Assembly (NCBI GenBank): GCA_963971285.1
Contig: OZ020247.1
Coordinates: forward strand, 12,296,614 to 12,360,613
Source of the DNA: Astropecten irregularis
Lineage: Eukaryota; Echinodermata; Asteroidea; Paxillosida; Astropectinidae
DNA length: 64,000 nt
Direction: 5' to 3'
Shown: one piece after another, positions 7,941-18,890 of the stretch
Numbering within the stretch: the first letter of the stretch is position 1
How the letters are laid out: each line of letters begins with the position of its first letter
The notes under the pieces: model-generated
Told to the model about the DNA's origin: nothing
The model's database searches: none
The model's input: only the letters and a program-made list of their open reading frames with translations
Program-made: the position numbers and the translations under genes

Positions 7941-8473
7941 CTGTTTCTAAGAGAATAGGTGTCCTGAATAGACTAAAAAATATTTTACCTGTGTCTACCC
8001 TTAACTTTCTCGTCAAAAGCCTTATCTTTCCCCAATTTGATTATTGTGATCTTGTTTGGAGTAATGCTTCAAAATCACTAACGCAACGGCTTGATGTAGT
8101 TTTGAATAGAGCTGGACGGACAATTCTTAAGGCTCAAACTAGAACATCAGCTTCTGTTATCAGGAATAGATTAGGATGGAAGACTCTGCAGGCAAGACGA
8201 GATATCCATATAAATACCATGGTTTTTAAATGTCTAACTGGTAAAGCTCCTATGTATCTTAATGTTTTTACTCCAGTCAGTGAATCACATAAATATCAAA
8301 CAAGGAATAGCACTGTTGGTAATGTTGTCCTCCCACATCCCAGAACTGAAAGTGGAAGAAGAACATTTAGTTTCAGGGGTGCTCAAGCATGGAATATTTT
8401 ACCAATTAACACAAAAACATGTCAAACTGTAAGCCTAAATACCTTTGTCAACCAACTCAAACAGCTCAATTAA
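7941..8473 (+). pseudogene. LINE ORF2 C-terminal fragment (post-RT region)
   Basis: One frame is open from the insertion junction to TAA at 8471-8473, about 177 codons. It lacks the endonuclease and the catalytic reverse transcriptase core, including the YADD-type motif. What remains is the conserved region after the RT palm: SKRIGVLNRLKNILPV, then FPQFDYCDLVWSNAS, NRAGRTILKAQTR, ARRDIHINTMVFKCL and FRGAQAWNILPIN. This pattern is typical of CR1/L2/Jockey-type elements. No internal stop or frameshift is present, suggesting a fairly young insertion. There is no genuine start codon, since the frame enters from satellite sequence, so no product is expected. Confidence 0.88.
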
Positions 8474-8593
8474 TTGTGTCTTCATTGTTGTTGTTTTAGT
8501 TCTGTGGTTTGTGTAATTTTTAATGTATGCTTTTTCTTACCTGTATTTTTGTATTGGTATTTTTTTATCACATTTTGTAGTTTTGTAAGCTTG

Positions 8594-8638
8594 GATCCAT
8601 GGGAGATCAGTAACTTTTTCCTTGTAACTGAATGGATC
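8594..8638 (+). other. Possible stem-loop in LINE 3' UTR
   Basis: GATCCAT (8594-8600) can pair with ATGGATC (8632-8638), upstream of the AAAT tail. Some LINEs use a 3' UTR hairpin for recognition by their reverse transcriptase. A role here is inference only, since a 7-bp stem with a 31-base loop could be chance. Confidence 0.35.
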
Positions 8639-8672
8639 ACCCAGGGTAAAATAAGAAATAAATAAATAAAAA

Positions 8673-8730
8673 AAGTGTCTCATGTTTTTAGTGCAGTCTT
8701 TTAAGACTGCACTAAAAACATGAGACACTT
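8673..8730. repeat. 28-bp-arm palindrome in satellite, copy 1
   Basis: The left arm at 8673-8700 is the satellite segment AAGTGTCTCATG...AGTGCAGTCTT. The right arm at 8703-8730 is its exact reverse complement, with TT between them. It then jumps to CGCATAGCG, so the normal AATTGCGCCTGCTTCGCTG segment of the monomer has been replaced by the inverted copy. The LINE tail abuts its left side. Confidence 0.92.
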
Positions 8731-11700
8731 CGCATAGCGTGTGGTGTTATACTTGGATTTTCGGCCATGAACATGACTTTGGATTTTGGCACAGCCCATA
8801 CTTTCCTGTAGGGTACATCTGGGGCTACATTTCGTGCAAGTTTCAGCTCGATAGCATCAGTATTGGGGGAGAAATTTCAAACTCTAGCGTAAAAAAGTGT
8901 CTCATAGTCTAAGTGCAGTCTTAATTGCGCCTGCTTCGCTGATTTATCGCATAGCGTTTGGTGATATACTTGGATTTTCGGCCGTGAACATGACTTTGGA
9001 TTTCCACTCAGCCCTTACCATCCTGTAGGGTACATCTAGGGCTACATTTCGGGCAAATGTCAGCTCGATAGTTTCAGTATTGGGGGAGAAATTTCAAACT
9101 GTAGCGTAAAAAAGTGTCTCATAGTCTAAGTGCAGTCTTAATTGCGCCTGCTTCAATGTTTTCTCGCATAGCATGTTGTGATATATTTGGATTTTCGGCC
9201 ATGAACATGACTTTGGATTTTGGCACAGGCCATACCATCCTCTAGGGGACATCTGGGGCTATATTTCGTGCAAGTTTCAGCTCGATAGCATCAGTATTGG
9301 GGGAGAAATTTCAAACTCTAGCATAAAAAAGTGTCTCATAGTCTAAGTGCAGTCTTAATTGCGCCTGCCTCGCTGATTTCTCGCATAGCGTTTGGTGATA
9401 TACTTGGATTTTCGGCCATGAACATGACTTTGGATTTCCACTCAGCCCATACCATCCTGTAGGGTACATCTGGGGCTACATTTCGGGCAAATGTCAGCTC
9501 GATAGTTTCAGTATTGGGGGAGAAATTTCTAACTCTAGCGTAAAAAAGTGTCTCATAGTCTAAGTGTAGTCTTAATTGCGCCTGCTTCACTGTTTTCTCG
9601 CAAAGCATGTGGTGATATATTTGGATTTTTGGCCATAAACACGACTTTGTATTTCGGCACAGACCATACCATCCTGTAGGATATATCCGGGGCTATATTT
9701 CGTGCAAGTTTCAGCTCGATAGCTTCAGTATTGGGGGAGAAATTTCAAACTCGAGAGGAAAAAAGTATCTCATAGTCTAAGTGCAGTCCTAATTGCGCCT
9801 GCTTCTCTGTTTTCTCGCATAGCGTGTGGTGTTATACTTGGATTTACGGCCATGAACATGACTTTGGATTTTGGCACAGCACCATACCATCCAGTAGGGT
9901 ACATCTAAGGCTACATTTCGTGCAAGTTTCAGCTCGATAGCATCAGTATTGGGGGAGAAATTTCAAACTCTAGCGTAAAAAAGTGTCTCATAGTCTAAGT
10001 GCAGTCTTAATTGCGCCTGCCTCGCTGATTTCTCGCATAGCGTGTGGTGTTATACTTGGATTTTCGGCCATGAACATGACTTTGGATTTCAACTCAGCCC
10101 ATATCATCCTGTAGGGGACATCTGGGGCTACATTTCGGGCAAATGTCAGCTCGATAGTTTCAGTATTGGGAGTGAAATTTCAAACTCTAGCGTAAAAAAG
10201 TGTATCATAGTCTTAAGTGCTGTCTTAATTGCGTCTGCTTTGCTGTTTTCTCGCATAGCGTGTGGTGCTATACTTGGATTTTCGGCCATCAACGTTACTT
10301 TGGATTTCGGCACCGGCCATTCAATTTTGTAGGGTACATCTGGGGCTACATTTCGTGCAAGTTTCAGATCGATAGCCCCAGTATTTGGGGAGAAATTTCA
10401 AACTCTAGCGTAAAAAAGTGTGTCATAGTCTAAGTGCAGTCTTAATTGCGCCTGCTTCACTGTTTTCTCTCATAGCGTGTGGTGCTATACTTGGAATTTC
10501 GGCCATGAACATGACTTTGGATTTTGGCACAGGCCATACCATCCTGTAGGGTACATCTGGGGCTACATTTCGTGCAAGTTGTAGCTCGATAGCCTAAGTA
10601 TTGAGGGAGAAATTCCAAACTCTAACGTAAAAAAAGTGTCTCATGTTTTTAGTGCAGTCTTTTAAGACTGCACTAAAAACACGAGACACTTCGCATAGCG
10701 TGTGGTGTCATACTTGGATTTTCGGCCATGAACATGACTTTGGATTTTGGCACAGCCCATACCATCCTGTAGGATACATATGAGGCTACATTTCGTGCAA
10801 GTTTCAGCTCAAAAGCCTCGGTATTGAGGGAGAAATTTCAAACTCAAGCGTAAAAAAAGTGTCTCATAGTTTTAGTGCACGTCTTAATTGCGCCTGCTCG
10901 GCTGTTTTTTCGGATAGCGTGTGGTGCTATACTTGGATTTTCGGCCGTGAAAATGACTTTAAATGTTATTTAAGCCCATACCATCCTGTAGGTTACATCT
11001 GGGGCTACATTTCGTGCAAGTTTTAGCTCGATTGCCTCAGTATTTGGGGAGAAATTTTAAACTCTTCCGTAAAAAAGTTTGTCATAGTCTAAGGGCAGTC
11101 TTAATCGCGCCTTCTTCGCTGTTTTCTCGTATAGCGTGTGGTGTTATACTTGGAATTTCGGCCATGAACATGACTTTGGATTTTAGCACAGACCATACCA
11201 TCCTGTAGGGTACATCTGGGGCTACATTTCGTGCAAGTTTCAGATCGATAGCCTCAGTATTTGGAGAGAAATTTCAAACTCTAGCGTAAAAACTTGTGTC
11301 ATAGTCTAAGTGCAGTCTTAATTGCGCCTGCTTCACTGTTTTCTCGCATAGCATGTGGTGATATATTTGGATTTTTGGCCATAAACACGACTTTGTATTT
11401 CGGCACAGACCATACCATCCTGTAGGATATATCTGGGGCTATATTTCGTGCAAATGTCAGCTCGATAGCCTCAGTATTGGGGGAGAAATTTCAAACTCGA
11501 GCGTAATAAAGTGTCTCATAGTCTAAGTGCAGTCTTAATTGCGCCTGCTTCTCTGTTTTCTCGCATAGCGTGTGGTGTTATACTTGGATTTACGGCCATG
11601 AACATGACTTTGGATTTTGGCACAGCACCATACCATCCAGTAGGGTACATCTGGGGCTACATTTCGTGCAAGTTTCAGCTCGATAGCATCAGTATTGGGG

Positions 11701-14700
11701 GAGAAATTTCAAACTCTAGCGTAAAAAAGTGTCTCATAGTCTAAGTGCAGTCTTAATTGCGCCTGCTTCGCTGATTTATCGCATAGCGTTTGGTGATATA
11801 CTTGGATTTCGGCCGTGAACATGACTTTGGATTTCCACTCAGCCCATACCATCCTGTAGGGTACATCTGGGGCTACATTTCGGGCAAATGTCAGCTCGAT
11901 AGTTTCAGTATTGGGGGAGAAATTTCTAACTCTAGCGTAAAAAAGTGTCTCATAGTCTAAGTGCAGTCTTAATTGCGCCTGCTTCACTGTTTTCTCGCAA
12001 AGCATGTGGTGATATATTTGGATTTTTGGGCATAAACACGACTTTGTATTTCGGCACAGACCATACCATCCTGTAGGATATATCTGGGGCTATATTTCGT
12101 GCAAGTTTCAGCTCGATAGCTTCAGTATTGGGGGAGACATTTCAAACTCGAGCGTAAAAAAGTGTCTCATAGTCTAAGTGCAGTCCTAATTGCGCCTGCT
12201 TCTCTGTTTTCTCGCATAGCGTGTGGTGTTATACTTGGATTTACGGCCATGAACATGACTTTGGATTTTGGCACAGCACCATACCTTCCAGTAGGGTACA
12301 TCTAAGGCTACATTTCGTGCAAGTTTCAGCTCTATAGCATCAGTATTGGGGGAGAAATTTCAAACTCTAGCGTAAAAAAGTGTCTCATAGTCTAAGTGCA
12401 GTCTTAATTGCGCCTGCCTCGCTGATTTCTCACATAGCGTGTGGTGCTATACTTGGATTTTCGGCCATGAACATGACTTTGGATTTTGGCACAGCCCCTA
12501 CCATCCTGTAGGGTACATCTGGGGCTACATTTCGTGCAAGTTTTAGCTCGATTGCCTCAGTATTTGGGGAGAAATTTCAAACTCTTCCGTAAAAAAGTGT
12601 CTCATAGTCTAAGTGCAGTCTTAATTGCGCCTGCTTCACTGTTTTCTCGCATAGCATGTTGTGATATATTTGTATTTTCGGCCATGAACATGACTTTGGA
12701 TTTTGGCACAGGCCATACTTTCCTCTAGGGGACATCTGGGGCTATATTTCGTGCAAGTTTCAGCTCGATAGCATCAGTATTGGGGGAGAAATTTCAAACT
12801 CTAACGTAAAAAAGTGTCTCATAGTCTAAGTGCAGTCTTAATTGCGCCTGCCTCGCTGATTTCTCGCATAGCGTTTGGTGATATACTTGGATTTTCGGCC
12901 ATGAACATGACTTTGGATTTCCACTCTGCCCATACCATCCTGTAGGGTACATCTGGGGCTACATTTCGGTCAAATGTCAGCTCGATAGTTTCAGTATTGG
13001 GGGAGAAATTTCTAACTCTAGCGTAAAAAAGTGTCTCTTAGTCTAAGTGCAGTCTTAATTGCGCCTGCTTCTCTGTTTTCTCGCATAGCGTGTGGTGTTA
13101 TACTTGGATTTACGGCCATGAACATGACTTTGGATTTTGGCACAGCACCATACCATCCAGTAGGGTACATCTAAGGCTACATTTCGTGCAAGTTTCAGCT
13201 CGATAGCATCAGTATTGGGGGAGAAATTTCAAACTCTAGCGTAAAAAAGTGTCTCATAGTCTAAGTGCAGTCTTAATTGCGCCTGCCTCGCTGATTTCTC
13301 GCATAGCGTGTGGTGTTATACTTGGATTTTCGGCCATGAACATGACTTTGGATTTCAACTCAGCCCATATCATCCTGTAGGGGACATCTGGGGCTACATT
13401 TCATGCAAGTTTCAGCTCGATAGCTTCAGTATTGGGAGTGAAATTTCAAACTCTAGCGTAAAAAAGTGTATCATAGTCTTAAGTGCTTTCTTAATTGCGC
13501 CTGCTTTGCTGTTTTCTCGCATAGCGTGTGGTGCTATACTTTGATTTTCGGCCATCAACATTACTTTGGATTTCGGCACCGGCCATTCAATTTTGTAGGG
13601 TACATCTGGGGCTACATTTCGTGCAAGTTTCAGCTCGATAGCTTCAGTGTCGGGGGAGAAATTTCAAACTCTAGCGTAATAAAAGTGTCTCATAGTCTAA
13701 GTGCAGTCTTAATTGCGCCTGCGTCTCTGTTTTCTCGCATAGCGTGTGGTGCTATACTTGGATTTTCGGCCATGAACATGACTTTGGATTTTGGCACAGA
13801 CCATATCATCCTGTAGGGTACATATGAGGCTACATTTCGTGCAAGTTGTAGCTCGATAGCCTAAGTATTGAGGGAGAAATTTTAAACTCTAGCTTTAAAA
13901 AAGTGTATTATAGTCTAAGGGCAGTCTTAAATGCGCCTGCTTCGCTGTTTTCTCGCATAGCGTGTGGTGCTATACTTGGATTTTTGGCCATGAACATGAC
14001 TTTGGATTTTGGCTCAGCCCCAACCATCCTGTAGAGAACATCTGGGGCTACATTTCGGGCAAATATCAGCTCGATAGCTTCAGTATTGGGGGAGAAATTT
14101 CAAACTCTAGCTTAAAAAAGTGTCTCATAGTCTAAGTGCAGTCTTAATTGCGCCTGCTTCGCTGTTTTCTCACATAGCGTGTGGTGTTATACTTGGATTT
14201 TCGGCCATGAACATGACTTTGGATTTTGGCACAGCCCCTACCATCCTGTAGGGTAAATGGGGCTACATTTCGTGCAGGTTTCAGCTCGATAGCTTCAATA
14301 TTGGGGGAGAAATTTCAAACTCTAGCGTAAAAAAGTGTCTCATAGTCTAAGTGCAGTATTAATTGCGCCTGCTTCGCTGTTTTCTCTCATAGCGTGTGGT
14401 GATATACTTGGATTTTCGGCCATGAACATGTCTTTAAATGTTATTTAAGCCCATACCATCCTGTAGGTTACATCTGGGGCTACATTTCGTGCAAGTTTTA
14501 GCTCGATTGCCTCAGTATTTGGGGAGAAATTTCAAACTCTTCCGTAAAAAAGTTTGTCATAGTCTAAGGGCAGTCTTAATTGCGCCTGCTTCGCTGTTTT
14601 TTCGGATAGCGTGTGGTGCTATACTTGGATTTTCGGCCATGAACATGACTTTGGATTTTGGCACCGGCCATACCATCCTGTAGGAGACATCTGGGGCTAC

Positions 14701-14879
14701 ATTTCGGGCAAATGTCAGCTCGATAGCCTCAGTATTGGGGGAGAAATTTCAAACTCTAGCGTAAAAAAGGGTCTCATAGTCTAAGTGCAGTCTTAATTGC
14801 GCCTGCTTCACTGTTTTCTCGCAAAGCATGTGGTGATATATTTGGATTTTCGGCCATGAACATGACTTTGGATTTTGGC
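8676..14879 (+). repeat. 217-bp satellite, divergent block right of LINE
   Basis: Continues the same monomer and orientation. Monomers are mutually divergent with several subtypes: GCATGTGGTGATATATTTGG with CATAAACACGACTTTGTATT, CACTCAGCCCATACC, and GGTAAATGGGGCTAC near 14255. Some short segments are locally duplicated, for example the surroundings of 9336-9608 and 11709-12005. No ordered higher-order period is evident before about 14.9 kb. The palindromes at 8673-8730 and 10634-10691 lie within it. Confidence 0.92.
10634..10691. repeat. 28-bp-arm palindrome in satellite, copy 2
   Basis: This has the same architecture and junction as 8673-8730 (arms 10634-10661 and 10664-10691), with one mismatch in the right arm (ACGAGAC for ATGAGAC). 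The upstream monomer also matches that before the LINE, at a constant offset of 2,696 bases, so the two palindromes are copies of one event. This copy lacks the LINE and shows the pre-insertion sequence. Confidence 0.92.
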
Positions 14880-17800
14880 ACAGCCCCTTCCATCCTGTAG
14901 GGTAAATGGGGCTACATTTCGTGCAGGTTTCAGCTCGATATCTTCAGTATTGGGGGAGAAATTTTAAACTCTAGCTTAAAAAGTGTCTCATAGTGTAAGT
15001 GCTGTCTTAATTGTGCCTGCTTCACTGTTTTCTCGCATAGCGTGTGGTGATATACTTGGATTTTTGGCCATGAACATGACTTTGGATTTTGGCACCGGCC
15101 ATACCATCCTGTAGGGGACATCTGGGGCTACATTGCGGGCAAATGTCAGCTCGATAGCCTCAGTATTGGGGGAGAAATTTCAAACTCTAGCGTAAAAAAG
15201 TGTCTCATAGTCTAAGTGCAGTCTTAATTGCGCCTGCTTCACTGTTTTCTCGCAAAGCATGTGGTGATATATTTGGATTTTTGGCCATAAACACGACTTT
15301 GTATTTCGGCACAGACCATACCATCCTGTAGGATATATCTGGGGCTATATTTCGTGCAAGTTTCAGCTCGATAGCATCAGTATTGGGGGAGAAATTTCAA
15401 ACTGTAGCGTAAAAAAGTGTCTCATAGTCTAAGTGCAGTCTTAATTGCGCCTGCTTCACTGTTTTCTCGCAGAGCATGTGGTGATATATTTGTATTTTCG
15501 GCCATGAACATGACTCTGGATTTTGGCACAGGCCATACCATCCTCTAGGGGACATCTGGGGCTATATTTCGTGCAAGTTTAAGCTTGATAGCATCAGTAT
15601 TGGGGGAGAAATTTCAAACTCTAGCGTAAAAAAGTGTCTCATAGTCTAAGTGCAGTCTTAATTGCGCCTGCCTCGCTGATTTCTCGCATAGCGTTTGGTG
15701 ATATACTTGGATTTTCGGCCATGAACATGACTTTGGATTTCCACTCAGCCCATACCATCCTGTAGGGTACATCTGGGGCTACATTTCGGGCAAATGTCAG
15801 CTCGATAGTTTCAGTATTGGGGGAGAAATTTCTAACTCTAGCGTAAAAAAGTGTCTCATAGTCTAAGTGCAGTCTTAATTGCGCCTGCTTCTCTGTTTTC
15901 TCGCATAGCGTGTGGTGTTATACTTGGATTTTCGGCCATGAACATGACTTTGGATTTTGGCACAGCCCACACCATCCTGTAGGGTACATCTGGGGCTACA
16001 TTTCGGGCAAATGTCAGCTCGATAGCTTCAGTATTGGGAGTGAAATTTCAAACTCTAGCGTAAAAAAGTGTATCATAGTCTTAAGTGCTGTCTTAATTGC
16101 GCCTGCTTTGCTGTTTTCTCGCATAGCGTGTGGTGCTATACTTGGAATTTCGGCCATGAACATGACTTTGGATTTTGGCACAGACCATATCATCCTGTAG
16201 CGTACATCTTGGGCTACATTTCGTGCAAGTTTCAGATCGATAGCCTCAGTATTTGGGGAGAAATTTTAAACTCTAGCGTAAAAACGTGTGTCATAGTCTA
16301 AGTGCAGTCTTAATTGCGCCTGCTTCACTGTTTTCTCGCATAGCGTGTGGTGCTATACTTGGAATTTCGGCCATGAACATGACTTTGGATTTTGGCACAG
16401 GCCATACCATCCTGTAGGGTACATCTGGGGCTACATTTCGTGCAAGTTGTAGCTCGATAGCCTAAGTATTGAGGGAGAAATTACAAACTCTAGCTTTAAA
16501 AAAGTGTATTATAGTCTAAGTGCAGTCTTAATTGCGCCTGCGTCTCTGTTTTCTCGCATAGCGTGTGGTGCTATACTTGGATTTTCGGCCATGAACATGA
16601 CTTTGGATTTTGGCACAGACCATATCATCCTGTAGGGTACATCTGGGGCTACATTTCGTGCAAGTTTCAGATCGATAGCCTCAGTATTTGGGGAGAAATT
16701 TTAAACTCTAGCGTAAAAACGTGTGTCATAGTCTAAGTGCAGTCTTAATTGCGCCTGCTTCACTGTTTTCTCGCATAGCGTGTGGTGCTATACTTGGAAT
16801 TTCGGCCATGAACATGACTTTGGATTTTGGCACAGGCCATACCATCCTGTAGGGTACATCTGGGGCTACATTTCGTGCAAGTTGTAGCTAGATAGCCTAA
16901 GTATTGAGGGAGAAATTACAAACTCTAGCTTTAAAAAAGTGTATTATAGTCTAAGGGCAGTCTTAAATGCGCCTGCTTCGCTGTTTTCTCGCATAGCGTG
17001 TGGTGCTATACTTGGATTTTTGGCCATGAACATGACTTTGGATTTTGGCTCAGCCCCAACCATCCTGTAGAGAACATCTGGGGCTACATTTCGGGCAAAT
17101 ATCAGCTCGATAGCTTCAGTATTGGGGGAGAAATTTTAAACTCTAGCTTAAAAAAGTGTCTCATAGTCTAAGTGCAGTCTTAATTGCGCCTGCTTCGCTG
17201 TTTTCTCACATAGCGTGTGGTGTTATACTTGGATTTTCGGCCATGAACATGACTTTGGATTTTGGCACAGCCCCTTCCATCCTGTAGGGTAAATGGGGCT
17301 ACATTTCGTGCAGGTTTCAGCTCGATATCTTCAGTATTGGGGGAGAAATTTTAAACTCTAGCTTAAAAAGTGTCTCATAGTGTAAGTGCTGTCTTAATTG
17401 TGCCTGCTTCACTGTTTTCTCGCATAGCGTGTGGTGATATACTTGGATTTTTGGCCATGAACATGACTTTGGATTTTGGCACCGGCCATACCATCCTGTA
17501 GGGGACATCTGGGGCTACATTTCGGGCAAATGTTAGCTCGATAGCCTCAGTATTGGGGGAGAAATTTCCAACTCTAGCGTAAAAAAGTGTCTCATAGTCT
17601 AAGTGCAGTCTTAATTGCGCCTGCTTCACTGTTTTCTCGCAAAGCATGTGGTGATATATTTGGATTTTTGGCCATAAACACGACTTTGTATTTCGGCACA
17701 GACCATACCATCCTGTAGGATATATCTGGGGCTATATTTCGTGCAAGTTTCAGCTCGATAGCATCAGTATTTGGGGAGAAATTTTAAACTCTAGCGTAAA

Positions 17801-18454
17801 AAAGTGTCTCATAGTCTAAGTGCAGTCTTAATTGCGCCTGCCTCGCTGATTTATCGCATAGCGTTTGGTGATATACTTGGATTTTCGGCCATGAACATGA
17901 CTTTGGATTTCCACTCAGCCCATACCATCCTGTAGGGTACATCTGGGGCTACATTTCGGGCAAATGTCAGCTCGATAGTTTCAGTATTGGGGGAGAAATT
18001 TCAAACTGTAGCGTAAAAAAGTGTCTCATAGTCTAAGTGCAGTCTTAATTGCGCATGCTTCACTGTTTTCTCGCATAGCATGTGGTGATATATTTGGATT
18101 TTCGGCCATGAACATGACTTTGGATTTTGGCACAGGCCATACCATCCTCTAGGGGACATCTGGGGCTATATTTCGGGCAAATGTCAGCTCGATAGTTTCA
18201 GTATTTGGGGAAAAATTTTAAACTCTAGCGTAAAAACGTGTGTCATAGTCTAAGTGCAGTCTTAATTGCGCCTGCTTCTCTGTTTTCTCGCATAGCGTGT
18301 GGTGTTATACTTGGATTTTCGGCCATGAACATGACTTTGGATTTTGGCACAGCCCACACCATCCTGTAGGGTACATCTGGGGCTACATTTCGGGCAAATA
18401 TCAGCTCGATAGCTTCAGTATTGGGGGAGAAATTTCAAACTCTAGCGTAAAAAA

Positions 18455-18890
18455 GTGTATCATAGTCTTAAGTGCTGTCTTAATTGCGCCTGCTTTGCTG
18501 TTTTCTCGCATAGCGTGTGGTGCTATACTTTGATTTTCGGCCATCAACATTACTTTGGATTTCGGCACCGGCCATTCAATTTTGTAGGGTACATCTGGGG
18601 CTACATTTCATGCAAGTTTCAGCTCGATAGCTTCAGTATTGGGAGTGAAATTTCAAACTCTAGCGTAAAAAAGTGTATCATAGTCTTAAGTGCTGTCTTA
18701 ATTGCGCCTGCTTTGCTGTTTTCTCGCATAGCGTGTGGTGCTATACTTTGATTTTCGGCCATCAACATTATTTTGGATTTCGGCACCGGCCATTCAATTT
18801 TGTAGGGTACATCTGGGGCTACATTTCGTGCAAGTTTCAGCTCGATAGCTTCAGTGTCGGGGGAGAAATTTCAAACTCTAGCGTAATAAA
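18455..18890 (+). repeat. Duplicated 218-bp submonomer (2 copies)
   Basis: The subtype with GTGTATCATAGTCTTAAG and CACCGGCCATTCAATTTTG is present twice in tandem, where other units have one (24095, 26267), two (29525, 36895, 40586, 43189) or three (33854) copies. The copies differ by only a few bases, so this is a recent local expansion. Confidence 0.85.

Larger units (their letters stand above)
7941..8667 (+). mobile_element. 5'-truncated LINE (CR1/L2/Jockey-like) 3' fragment
   Basis: The fragment consists of the C-terminal end of a LINE ORF2, a short 3' UTR (8474 to about 8646) and a tail of AAAT units. It is flanked by AAAAAAAG on both sides (7933-7940 and 8668-8675), the likely target-site duplication. 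The paralogous empty site is present at 10629-10636, where GTAAAAAAAG runs straight into TGTCTCATG. The truncation at the 5' end is the usual outcome of target-primed reverse transcription. The AAAT tail and the protein type point to the CR1/L2/Jockey group. Assignment to a single clade needs a database comparison. Confidence 0.88.

Noticed and set aside
7991-8473. Start of the LINE frame at 7991
   Set aside because: The codon is GTG and the same frame is open back to the insertion point with conserved LINE residues, so the fragment begins at the junction rather than at a start codon.
8474-8665. Short frame after the LINE stop codon
   Set aside because: It covers the T-rich LINE 3' UTR and has no protein-like features.
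14930-15121. Repeated 63-codon minus-strand frame (also 17317, 19705, 21222 and others)
   Set aside because: It is locked to the marker monomer of the higher-order repeat and is a by-product of its sequence. Used only as a position marker.
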